14,236 bases of DNA from Fidelibacterota bacterium (GTDB lineage Bacteria > Marinisomatota > Marinisomatia > Marinisomatales > TCS55): contig PBPW01000004.1 in assembly GCA_002725545.1 (NCBI GenBank), forward strand, positions 1-14,236, given 5' to 3'. The notes below the pieces were generated by a model. The model saw only the letters and a list, made by a program, of their open reading frames with translations, was not told the DNA's origin and ran no database searches. Positions within the stretch are counted from its first letter, which is position 1. Each line of letters begins with the position of its first letter. Below, in pieces: positions 1-6,673 of the stretch. The position numbers were made by a program, and so were the translations under genes.

Positions 1-1
1 G

Positions 2-166
2 GCTTATATTCTAACCGGTGGCGACAAAGCAGGGCTTACCAAATCCGTTGATGAACAGTATCTTTTAGATATTGAAAGAGAAGCTTTTGTTTCTTTAGCT
101 GGTGAAAAGCTATCGCAGGATAGGATTCGCTATATGCTTAAAGTTGGAAAGCCTTTAAGAAATTAA
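2..166 (+). CDS. 3-hydroxyacyl-CoA dehydrogenase/enoyl-CoA hydratase, C-terminal end (partial)
   Basis: Only the last 54 codons are present; the gene enters from the left edge in frame 2 and ends with TAA at 164-166. The visible protein includes ILTGGDKAG near its start, then EREAF, GEK and RIRYMLKVGKPLRN at the very end. From memory this tail is typical of the bifunctional FadB/FadN-type enzyme of fatty-acid beta-oxidation, which hydrates enoyl-CoA and oxidises 3-hydroxyacyl-CoA in the cytoplasm. The catalytic domains lie outside the window, so this rests on the C-terminal signature alone. The gene converges on the phoU-like gene with only 13 bases between the two stop codons, and no hairpin terminator is visible in that gap. 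It is probably unrelated to the phosphate genes that follow. Confidence 0.68.
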   Translation, partial: AYILTGGDKAGLTKSVDEQYLLDIEREAFVSLAGEKLSQDRIRYMLKVGKPLRN

Positions 167-179
167 ATAATTATTCCTC

Positions 180-854
180 TTACCTCTCATAGCCTATACG
201 GTCATATGCATTGACAACCGTAGAGGTAATATTTTTTAAATGAGCACCAATGCGTTTTAAATATCTAGCGTATAATACTAATGACGAAGATTTAGATTGA
301 CTATCTAATTTGACATCTCCACTTACAATGCTAGATACGATCTTATCGGATACTGAAGATACCCTTTTTTTATACTTATCATTCAAGGTTCGCGCTAAAT
401 CTTCATCTTGATTTTCAATGACTTGGATCGTGGTAGAAAACCTAGATCTTACTTCACTCTCCATAGCTGCGATTTCTTCTTTGAGCTCTCCGAAATCAAA
501 TGGCGCTTTTTGCATCAACGTTAGATCAGAAATATTTTTGCAATAATCCCCTATCCGTTCGATATCAACTACCATATCCACAAGAATCAAACCGTTTGGA
601 ACTTCCCTGGAGCTTGTTTCTAATGAGAAATAGGTAAGCACTTTACGCCGAACTGTCATTTGATAGTCATTGATCTTTCTGTCCTCCTTTTTTAAAGCCT
701 TGATCTCTTCTACGGAGTCATGCGAATTAAAACTATCTATAGATTTTATGAAAATATCGTGACTTAGCTTTAGCATTAAGATGGAATCATCCCAGGCTTG
801 AGAAAGCAGGCTATCAGATTTCCATATTTTTATGATATCATTAAACAAAGACAT
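180..854 (-). CDS. phoU: PhoU-domain protein (stand-alone partner of the Na+/Pi cotransporter)
   Basis: A 224-residue, predominantly helical, charged protein with the two-repeat layout of PhoU. Repeat 1 carries ERIGDYCKNI (residues 99-108) and repeat 2 carries LKRIGAHLKNI (199-209), both variants of the family signature ERIGDHxxNI. PhoU proteins are cytoplasmic, peripheral to the membrane, bind metal through clustered acidic residues and restrain phosphate uptake and Pho signalling. In the second repeat the Asp of RIGD is replaced by Ala. The ATG at 852-854 lies 6 bases after the nptA stop, and an AGG on the minus strand (864-866) just inside the end of nptA can serve as ribosome binding site, implying translational coupling. 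In many bacteria this domain is the C-terminal part of the cotransporter itself; here it is a separate gene in the same reading frame. It more likely modulates NptA than PstSCAB, since no pst genes are visible. Confidence 0.82.
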   Translation of the reverse strand: MSLFNDIIKIWKSDSLLSQAWDDSILMLKLSHDIFIKSIDSFNSHDSVEEIKALKKEDRKINDYQMTVRRKVLTYFSLETSSREVPNGLILVDMVVDIERIGDYCKNISDLTLMQKAPFDFGELKEEIAAMESEVRSRFSTTIQVIENQDEDLARTLNDKYKKRVSSVSDKIVSSIVSGDVKLDSQSKSSSLVLYARYLKRIGAHLKNITSTVVNAYDRIGYER

Positions 855-860
855 ATATAC

Positions 861-1997
861 CTACCTAACCATTGAAATTAAACTTAAGGGGATTAGAAAA
901 AATACTATTAATAAATAAAGTAGAGGATAAATTTTGTTTTTAGTGGCCAAATTGGAAAACCATTCTGCAAGATGGATTGGGATTTCCCTAACCCTTTTAA
1001 TAGGCCATAAAAGGCCAATGCCCAGCAAATTAAATGAAAGATGTCCTAAAGCAACAGCCAAGGGAGCAATTGTTCCCGAAACCATACTAGCTAAAAGTGA
1101 GGTGACAGTGGTTCCAATATTAGCACCTAGCGTATATGGAAATATTTGCCTGAGATTTAATATTCCAGCGCCAGCTAGTGGAATGACCAAAGAGGTTGTG
1201 ATTGAACTACTTTGAACAAGGATTGTAATTATAACCCCAAAAAACATTGCTCTTAAGGTGGTGCGAAATATATGGGTGTCAAAAAATGCCTGGAGCCTAA
1301 ACATCACTAATGATTTGATCAGCTTAGTAAGATTGCGCAATGAAAAGAATAGAAACGCTAAAGCTGCTATAAGCATTAATGCGTTCGCCTCTACAATCGA
1401 CTGCTGTTGAAAAAGATGCTCTATCCACTTTACAGTAGGCTTTGTGATTAGTTTGATTGGACTTGTGAAAGTACCGCCTCCAGCTCCAACCAGAAGAGAG
1501 GATAAAGCAATGGAAAACTTGCTTATAATTCCAAAAATAAGTTCAAGTGGAAAGATAATAATAACAGCAAGAATATTAAAAAAATCATGAACCACAGATG
1601 CTGAAAATGCTCGCTTGAACTCTTCTCTGTTTACAATATGCCCTAATGAAACAATTGTATTGGTGATACTAGTTCCAATATTTGCGCCCATAATATATGG
1701 TACTGCTGCTGCAACTGCTAATTCTGGATCACTGCCAAAAACTCCTGCGGCAACCATCCCAACCACTAAAGAAGTTGTTGTTGAAGAACTCTGAATTAAA
1801 CCTGTCGCTAGCACCCCAATGAAAAGACCAATGAATGGACTGGCCTGGCTTTGAAATAGGCTTTCGGCAAATCCGCGACCTAGTCCCTTGAAGGCTGATC
1901 CAATCATCCCAATGCTAACAAGGAATAAATATAAAACAGCAAAGACGGCTGCTATCCTAATAAAGAGATATATTTGATCAGAAGTTTTACTATTCAA
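861..1997 (-). CDS. nptA: Na+/phosphate cotransporter, NptA/PNaS family
   Basis: A 378-residue polytopic inner-membrane protein with the internal duplication of the Na/Pi cotransporter family (SLC34/NptA type). The two inverted-repeat halves show LIQSSSTTTSLV at 68-79 and LVQSSSITTSLV at 260-271, followed by GANIGTSITNT (104-114) and GANIGTTVTSL (291-301). The QSSS motifs form the substrate and Na+ site in characterised members. It would import inorganic phosphate with Na+. Typical bacterial homologues continue into a PhoU-like cytoplasmic domain, which here is the next gene. The start is a TTG at 1995-1997: an in-frame TAA lies three codons upstream and the next Met (residue 31) falls after the first membrane helix, so TTG is favoured over ATT or ATC just before it. 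No clear Shine-Dalgarno is seen. It lies 88 bases behind ppx and probably shares its transcript, though a separate promoter in that gap cannot be excluded. Confidence 0.9.
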   Translation of the reverse strand: MNSKTSDQIYLFIRIAAVFAVLYLFLVSIGMIGSAFKGLGRGFAESLFQSQASPFIGLFIGVLATGLIQSSSTTTSLVVGMVAAGVFGSDPELAVAAAVPYIMGANIGTSITNTIVSLGHIVNREEFKRAFSASVVHDFFNILAVIIIFPLELIFGIISKFSIALSSLLVGAGGGTFTSPIKLITKPTVKWIEHLFQQQSIVEANALMLIAALAFLFFSLRNLTKLIKSLVMFRLQAFFDTHIFRTTLRAMFFGVIITILVQSSSITTSLVIPLAGAGILNLRQIFPYTLGANIGTTVTSLLASMVSGTIAPLAVALGHLSFNLLGIGLLWPIKRVREIPIHLAEWFSNLATKNKIYPLLYLLIVFFLIPLSLISMVR

Positions 1998-2085
1998 GAT
2001 AATTTATAAGTTTAATTTGAGCAATTTGAAATTTGTGAAAGTTAATTGATTTTGAACAATTTTATCATATAAACATAATCTTAAT

Positions 2086-2991
2086 CTAGGAAAGATGCTC
2101 AGCGTATAATTCATGAATAATTCCATCTGGCAATCCAGAATGCGGCACTATCATTTTTTCACATTGCGACCAATCCATAATTCTTTCATAAATTTTTCCT
2201 GCATGCATGATGACGTCTGCCCTATCAGGTCTCAAGCCCAGCTCAACGATTCTTTGTTTTAGGCTAAGCGGTTTGATGGTATTTAATACTTCTCTGATTG
2301 TATCAATATTTATCTCATTTTTCTTTTTATCTTCAATCATTGAGAAGATTTTATTGATATTTCCACCGCTTCCAATTGACTTCGTAGGTCCATCAAATTG
2401 ATTGCGCTGCTCAACGACCCAGCTCTGCATTTTTTCCCAATCTGAAGTTGATACCTGATCCTTTAATATTCGCACTGAACCAATTGGAAATGATTTAGAT
2501 AGTGCTTTTTCTCTATTTACAATAAAACTTATTTCCGTGCTTCCTCCACCTACATCTATATAAACATAATGTTTTTTTGGATCAAGATGTTGCTCTATAT
2601 GATTAGCCATAATAATGCGAGCCTCTTCTTTTCCAGAAATAATTTGAAGGTTAACATTTACAATCTTATTAATCTCATCAACAATGACTTGGCCATTAGA
2701 TGCAGTGCGCAGAGCAGAAGTTGCGCATGATTTAAAGCTTATAGGATCATAGGCTTGAATCATTAAATAAAATGCGTGTATTGTATTCTTTAATTTTTGA
2801 GTATTCTCATCAGAGATTTTTCCAAGCGTAAAAGCGTCCTCACCTAACCTTAAAGGCATTCGAATAAGTGATTCTTTTATAAATGCGGTAGAAGAATTTT
2901 CTAAAACTCTACAGAATAATAAGCGCATTGCATTGCTGCCAATATCTATGGAAGCAAATTTCAGACTATCGCTTAGCTGGTTTTGAACCAT
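2086..2991 (-). CDS. ppx: Exopolyphosphatase, Ppx/GppA family (short form)
   Basis: A 301-residue cytoplasmic enzyme of the ASKHA-fold Ppx/GppA family, which hydrolyses terminal phosphates from polyphosphate or the 5'-phosphate of pppGpp. Visible motifs in order are the phosphate-1 loop DIGSNAMRLL (16-25), ATSALRTASN (90-99), GKEEAR (120-125) with the acidic residues expected near the catalytic Glu, the phosphate-2 loop YIDVGGGSTE (144-153), GSGGN (207-211) and LRPDRADVIMHAG (253-265). Length matches the two-domain short form; the C-terminal HD and accessory domains of E. coli Ppx (about 500 residues) are absent. It heads the leftward ppx-nptA-phoU cluster and is divergent from the porin across a 204-base gap. 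Pairing with ppk2 elsewhere in the window supports a polyphosphate role over a strictly pppGpp role, but the sequence alone does not separate these. No obvious ribosome binding site precedes the ATG. Confidence 0.9.
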   Translation of the reverse strand: MVQNQLSDSLKFASIDIGSNAMRLLFCRVLENSSTAFIKESLIRMPLRLGEDAFTLGKISDENTQKLKNTIHAFYLMIQAYDPISFKSCATSALRTASNGQVIVDEINKIVNVNLQIISGKEEARIIMANHIEQHLDPKKHYVYIDVGGGSTEISFIVNREKALSKSFPIGSVRILKDQVSTSDWEKMQSWVVEQRNQFDGPTKSIGSGGNINKIFSMIEDKKKNEINIDTIREVLNTIKPLSLKQRIVELGLRPDRADVIMHAGKIYERIMDWSQCEKMIVPHSGLPDGIIHELYAEHLS

Positions 2992-3090
2992 TGATGTTAT
3001 TTCATCATAATATTGTAAAGGTATGCGGCATGGATATTCTAATTTATAATTTTATTATTGTTATCATCTATAATAATCTTACCCAAATTG

Positions 3091-3123
3091 ATTTGTTTAC
3101 AATTTGTTCATATAGTATTTGCA
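3091..3123 (+). promoter_or_regulatory. Candidate PHO box: 11-bp tandem repeat upstream of the porin gene
   Basis: Two adjacent 11-mers, ATTTGTTTACA (3091-3101) and ATTTGTTCATA (3102-3112), agree at 9 of 11 positions. A third, weaker unit (3113-3123) keeps TTTGCA in phase. PhoB binds tandem half-sites repeated every 11 bp (E. coli core TGTCA), and the phasing here is the same. A related 18-mer precedes the lipoprotein gene. A TATAAT lies at 3154-3159 but without a good -35, and its distance from the repeats (30-41 bp) is longer than in E. coli Pho promoters. The element lies in the divergent gap and could also serve ppx. AT-rich DNA makes chance matches easier, so this is a candidate only. 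Confidence 0.4.
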
Positions 3124-3195
3124 AATCAATACCCTAAGTTCTTGTGCTGTAAATATAATTAATTAATGTATTGACAAATTTTTTAAAAGGCATAC

Positions 3196-4377
3196 ATGAA
3201 AAAGAATTTTTTAACTGTAACAATTGTAACCATCATAATAATTTCAAATATCTTGTTGGGTCAAGATGATTCACCTGTAACGCTTAGAATCCCTTCAGGA
3301 ATTGATATAGAATTATCAGGTGAGGTTGAGATGGAACTTGTAGATGTTGAAGGCAAAGGTGGTGCTGGTAATCGAGAAACATTTCTTAAAAAGATTGAAA
3401 CTAGAAGTCCTTACACTAGAATAGATAAGGCGGTCCTAGATTTTAAAGTTATCTATTCACCAACTATTTCGTACAGGTTTAGCTTAAGGTTCAATGACAA
3501 TGGTGCTTATGCTGATAAGCATTACCTCCTTTATAAAAACAATGACCTTCGATTGGAAATAGGTAAAAACCGTCCTGCGGTTGCATTAAAAAGAGCGACG
3601 GAAGCCTACCCGCTAATTGGAACAGCATATTGGAAAGGTCGTCAATACCATGCTGATCTGAGTAGAACATCCGGTATTTTTAACTACGGGGCATCACTTG
3701 CTCTCAAAAGACCGCTCGATTACGATGACGCCGCTGAAGATAAATCATTTAGAATGCTTGTTTATGGGGATAGTGAAAAAGTTGATGGCCAAACCTATGA
3801 AATTGGGCTCAGAGCTGGTATGGAGCTAGGAATCATGCGGTTTAAAGGTTGGTACTACACCGGTAAATTGATTGATGATGAAGACTGGAAAAAAAGATTG
3901 CATTACGATTTTGATTATTACGCAACTCTTGAACCTGATACGGTCTTATCGAAAGATGCTAACGTTGACCATTCATGGTTTGGCTTTAGAGGTGAGATAA
4001 ATGTGGTGAATTCATTATTCAGAGCTGAAGCCATTGGTTCTGTGGATGGGTTTTTAAAACGCGGTGGATTTTATTTTGAGGGCAGTTCAAATGTACAAAA
4101 AAATCTTTTGTTACTAGCTCGCTATGGTGAACTAAGGATCGATCCTGGTGGTAGTGATTTTTTCCCTATCTTAAAAGATCCTCAAACATGGGACAGAAAA
4201 CTATTAACACTAGCTTCAATCTATAACTTGACAGATTATGCAAAATTAAAAGTTGAATATTACTTTTTAGATGAAACTACTGGTGATACTAAAGAAATTG
4301 CTGATGATGAAGGCAGGAAACCACAATATGAAGTTAAAGATAATCAGTTACTTGTTCAATTTGAACTCAACTTCTAA
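3196..4377 (+). CDS. Outer-membrane porin-like beta-barrel, possibly OprO/OprP (phosphate-selective) type
   Basis: A 393-residue exported protein. Residues 1-22 form a Sec signal peptide (KK, then a long Val/Ile/Leu stretch, ending LLG before QDD). The mature part shows alternating polar and aromatic strands, such as YRFSLRFNDNG and LRLEIGKNRPAV, and ends in LLVQFELNF with the terminal Phe expected by the BAM machinery. The length and the early strand-loop pattern recall the porin O/P family; phosphate selectivity is inferred mainly from neighbours (ppx, nptA, phoU divergent) and from the PHO-box-like repeat upstream. The ATG is preceded by AAAAGG at 3185-3190 with a 5-base spacer, a good ribosome binding site. 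A generic porin or another barrel family remains possible. The lipoprotein gene follows 80 bases downstream on the same strand. Confidence 0.66.
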   Translation: MKKNFLTVTIVTIIIISNILLGQDDSPVTLRIPSGIDIELSGEVEMELVDVEGKGGAGNRETFLKKIETRSPYTRIDKAVLDFKVIYSPTISYRFSLRFNDNGAYADKHYLLYKNNDLRLEIGKNRPAVALKRATEAYPLIGTAYWKGRQYHADLSRTSGIFNYGASLALKRPLDYDDAAEDKSFRMLVYGDSEKVDGQTYEIGLRAGMELGIMRFKGWYYTGKLIDDEDWKKRLHYDFDYYATLEPDTVLSKDANVDHSWFGFRGEINVVNSLFRAEAIGSVDGFLKRGGFYFEGSSNVQKNLLLLARYGELRIDPGGSDFFPILKDPQTWDRKLLTLASIYNLTDYAKLKVEYYFLDETTGDTKEIADDEGRKPQYEVKDNQLLVQFELNF

Positions 4378-4394
4378 CGCTGAATTAACACCAG

Positions 4395-4412
4395 GTTAAT
4401 AATTTGTTTAAA
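4395..4412 (+). promoter_or_regulatory. Candidate second PHO box upstream of the lipoprotein gene
   Basis: GTTAATAATTTGTTTAAA comprises two half-sites, GTTAATA and GTTTAAA, separated by ATTT and therefore 11 bp apart. It matches the porin element GTTTACAATTTGTTCATA (3095-3112) at 14 of 18 positions, including the ATTT spacer. A weak -10-like TTATTT begins at 4421, about 8 bases downstream, an arrangement like E. coli Pho promoters, giving a short leader before the ATG at 4458. The left half-site overlaps a 6-bp inverted repeat (ATTAAC 4384-4389, GTTAAT 4395-4400). It is a candidate site; base composition weakens it. Confidence 0.35.
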
Positions 4413-4457
4413 TAAAGAGCTTATTTTTTTCAAATACTTTTAGGAGAAAATTTTAAA

Positions 4458-5690
4458 ATGACTAGAAAACTATTACTGGGAATAAGTTTATCCCTTGCTT
4501 TTCTTTTAACTTCCTGCGAAGATAAGGTAGCCGAAGAAAAGCTTGTTGTGGATAATTTTGGCATTACCCTTGTTGACAAAATCACGACTGGCGATGGGTC
4601 TCAATCGCAACCTGAGCTCATACGATTCATCAACAAAGATCTTGGTGTAATTGTAAACTCTAAGCAGAATACAGTAGATTTTATAAATATCACATCAACC
4701 AGCATATCTATGAGCGGTCAAAGCGTTCAAATAACCAATGACGCTGATGCAGACGCCTCATCTATCGATGTAAGTGTAGATGAATCTATTTTAGCGGTGG
4801 TTGTTTCTAAAGGTGCTTGTAAAAGGGGCGAACTCTATCTAATCAATACTTCTAGTCTGCAAAAATCAGGTCCTTATGAGCTTGGGTACAATCCAGATGC
4901 TGTTGATATTGCTGTCGATAATAAATATGTGGTGGTCGTTAATGAATTTGATTATGAAGATGGCGTTGATGGCGGATGCGATAACTTAGGATTTCCAGGA
5001 GTTTCCATTTACGATATTAGTTCGGGAATTGATAAAGCGGTACTAGTAAAAGATATGAAGATATCACATACTGGATCTAATGGAAATCTTGCTGAGCCTG
5101 AAGGTGTGAAGATCGCACCTAACGGAACAACGGTTTACATGACGCTTCAAGAATCAAATGAGTTGGGCTGGTTTTCAATAAATAATCCCCCTGATGTCCT
5201 TGTGGATAAGGTTACCTTCACAAATCCTGAACATGAACCAGATGGAATATGGGTTAATTCTGATGGTACCTTGATCTGCACTGCAGGTGAATACGATGGC
5301 ACTATTGGAGTTCACCAGCTTGACTCATCAGGAAAACCATCTACTCAAAGCTATATAAGAATGGCTGAAGATCTACCTAGTAACTGGGATTGGGAAGACA
5401 AGCGAAAAGGGATTGAGCCTGAGGAAGTAGTAATCGTTGAAGCGGGTGGAAAAGTTTTTGTCCTAACAACCCTTCAAGATGCTGGAGCGGTGGTTGTTTA
5501 TGATATTACAGATCCAAACAATCCAAAGTACGATTCAGGATCAATTACAGAAATGAATGATTATACTTCTGGGTCAGGTGGAACAAGTGAGGGAGAGCCT
5601 GAAGGCCTTGCTTACAAAGATGGGTACGTACTAGTATCAAATACGGAAGATCCTTCTGTTGCTCTTTTGAAATCATCTTGGGCTAAGTAG
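4458..5690 (+). CDS. Outer-membrane or periplasmic lipoprotein with beta-propeller-like repeats (choice-of-anchor I-like), function unknown
   Basis: A 410-residue protein with a lipoprotein signal: MTRK, hydrophobic stretch, lipobox LLTSC with Cys20 as the lipidated residue. The remainder is beta-rich, with repeated short blades resembling YVTN/LVIVD or 'choice-of-anchor I' propellers. A recurring motif appears as EPEGVKI (213-219), EPDGIWV (260-266), EPEEVVI (320-326) and EPEGLAY (380-386), with more diverged SQPELIRF (50-57) and NPDAVDIAV (145-153). Relatives are often annotated beside secreted phosphatases or phytase-like propellers, but no catalytic set is identifiable here, so I assign no activity. 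Acidic loops such as DADADA (95-100) and FDYEDGVDGG (164-173) could bind Ca2+. A strong AGGAG (4442-4446) lies 11 bases before the ATG. It follows the porin and has its own PHO-box-like element, suggesting a surface role in phosphate acquisition. It ends at the shared terminator. Confidence 0.72.
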   Translation: MTRKLLLGISLSLAFLLTSCEDKVAEEKLVVDNFGITLVDKITTGDGSQSQPELIRFINKDLGVIVNSKQNTVDFINITSTSISMSGQSVQITNDADADASSIDVSVDESILAVVVSKGACKRGELYLINTSSLQKSGPYELGYNPDAVDIAVDNKYVVVVNEFDYEDGVDGGCDNLGFPGVSIYDISSGIDKAVLVKDMKISHTGSNGNLAEPEGVKIAPNGTTVYMTLQESNELGWFSINNPPDVLVDKVTFTNPEHEPDGIWVNSDGTLICTAGEYDGTIGVHQLDSSGKPSTQSYIRMAEDLPSNWDWEDKRKGIEPEEVVIVEAGGKVFVLTTLQDAGAVVVYDITDPNNPKYDSGSITEMNDYTSGSGGTSEGEPEGLAYKDGYVLVSNTEDPSVALLKSSWAK

Positions 5691-5705
5691 AGCAGGATAA
5701 TAGTT

Positions 5706-5750
5706 TTCAATAAAAAAAGGCCGGAATATTTCCGGCCTTTTTTTATTGAA
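5706..5750. terminator. Bidirectional Rho-independent terminator
   Basis: A perfect 21-bp inverted repeat (5706-5726 and 5730-5750) around the loop TAT. The GC-rich core is GGCCGGAA paired with TTCCGGCC; it is flanked by A7 on the left and T7 (5738-5744) on the right, so it terminates transcripts from both sides. It sits between the convergent lipoprotein and ppk2 genes, the expected place. Confidence 0.95.
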
Positions 5751-5768
5751 TATAGTCAGGTTAAATGA

Positions 5769-6602
5769 TTACTCATGAGCCTTTAGCTTATTTAAAAGCT
5801 CATATTGCTCTCTGCTCAAGTCATCAAACCTTGTATTAAAAAGCGAGATATTATAAACAGGCGATTCTTTTGACCACTTCTTAGGCTTTAGATTTTTCCT
5901 ATTAGAATAATTGATATTTGATAACACATATCTAATGGCATTGAGTCTCGCTATCATTTTATTATCAGAATTAATTACAACCCATGGCGCATCAACAGTA
6001 GAAGTTTTTTCAAACATTTGCTCTTTATAGTCTGTCAATAGCTGCCAATTTTTATGAGCCTTCCAATCGTTTGAGGATAGTTTCCAATATTTTAAGTCAT
6101 GATCTTTTCTAAATTGAAAACGTAATTTTTGATTTTCTTTAGAAATAGATAAATAAATTTTAATTAAGATAATACCGCTATCAATAAGTCCTTTTTCCCA
6201 GGCATTAACTTTTTTCATAAAGTATTTGTATTGGCTTTCTGTGCAATAACCCATTGCAGGCTGAATTATAGCTCTTGAATACCAACTGCGGTCAAAAAAA
6301 ACGATAGTTCCTTGATTTGGGAGTTTCTTTTCCCAAGTTTTAAACCAATTCTTTTCTTGTTTTTTACTTGGCACTCCAAGCTCAACAATCTTGATTGCTT
6401 TAGGCATTAAGTTTTCAATGAATCTTTTTATCGTTGAGCCTTTTCCAGCCGCATCTCTGCCTTCAAGTAAAATAGCGATTCTCTGACCAGATTGAATTGT
6501 CCATTCCTGTAATTTAAGCAACTCAATCTGCAGGCGTCTTTTTTCTTTTTGATACTGCTGGTTATTTAGCTCAGAATATTCTGTTCTATTATAAATTATC
6601 AT
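5769..6602 (-). CDS. ppk2: Polyphosphate kinase 2 family protein
   Basis: A 277-residue cytoplasmic P-loop kinase of the PPK2 family, which transfers phosphate between polyphosphate and nucleotides. Motifs: Walker A GRDAAGKGS (48-56), Walker B VFFDRSWYSRA (101-111), lid-region RFQFRKDHD (161-169), then KYWKLSSNDWKA (171-182), APWVVINSDNK (205-215) and ARLNAIRYVL (218-227). These are the full set of catalytic elements. The segment after Walker B reads IIQPAMGYC where well-studied class I enzymes usually have a different, Val/Glu-rich sequence, and about 45 residues follow the last conserved block; whether it makes GTP/ATP from NDP or NDP from NMP cannot be read from this. The ATG at 6600-6602 has no good ribosome binding site. 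It lies 71 bases downstream of hldD on the same strand and probably shares its transcript, ending at the bidirectional terminator. With ppx it completes a polyphosphate make/use/degrade set. Confidence 0.92.
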   Translation of the reverse strand: MIIYNRTEYSELNNQQYQKEKRRLQIELLKLQEWTIQSGQRIAILLEGRDAAGKGSTIKRFIENLMPKAIKIVELGVPSKKQEKNWFKTWEKKLPNQGTIVFFDRSWYSRAIIQPAMGYCTESQYKYFMKKVNAWEKGLIDSGIILIKIYLSISKENQKLRFQFRKDHDLKYWKLSSNDWKAHKNWQLLTDYKEQMFEKTSTVDAPWVVINSDNKMIARLNAIRYVLSNINYSNRKNLKPKKWSKESPVYNISLFNTRFDDLSREQYELLNKLKAHE

Positions 6603-6673
6603 AATTAGTTTAAAAAATTAAAAGTTGCTTACCTCATTATCTGCAATATATAAAAATGAAATGAAATATTTTA

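Noticed and set aside
934..1215. Plus-strand open frame of 93 codons inside nptA
   Set aside because: It is antisense to a strongly supported membrane transporter with conserved motifs, and its translation resembles no known protein.
2003..2031. TATAAA (minus strand, 2003-2008) with TTTCAA 17 bases upstream, before nptA
   Set aside because: The -35 matches at only 3 of 6 positions and transcription would begin almost at the TTG, so it is too weak to annotate; nptA may simply be co-transcribed with ppx.
2207..2401. Plus-strand open frame of 64 codons inside ppx
   Set aside because: Antisense shadow of a conserved enzyme, with no ribosome binding site.
2928..3137. Plus-strand open frame of 69 codons crossing the start of ppx into the divergent gap
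   Set aside because: It overlaps the conserved ppx N-terminus on the opposite strand, covers the candidate PHO box, and has a composition typical of translated AT-rich non-coding DNA.
3171..3176. TTGACA just upstream of the porin gene
   Set aside because: A perfect -35 hexamer, but the matching -10 would fall on the start codon, so it cannot drive this gene in the usual way.
4384..4400. Inverted repeat ATTAAC-ACCAG-GTTAAT between porin and lipoprotein genes
   Set aside because: Only 6 AT-rich base pairs without a T tract; too weak for a terminator and partly explained by the overlapping repeat element.
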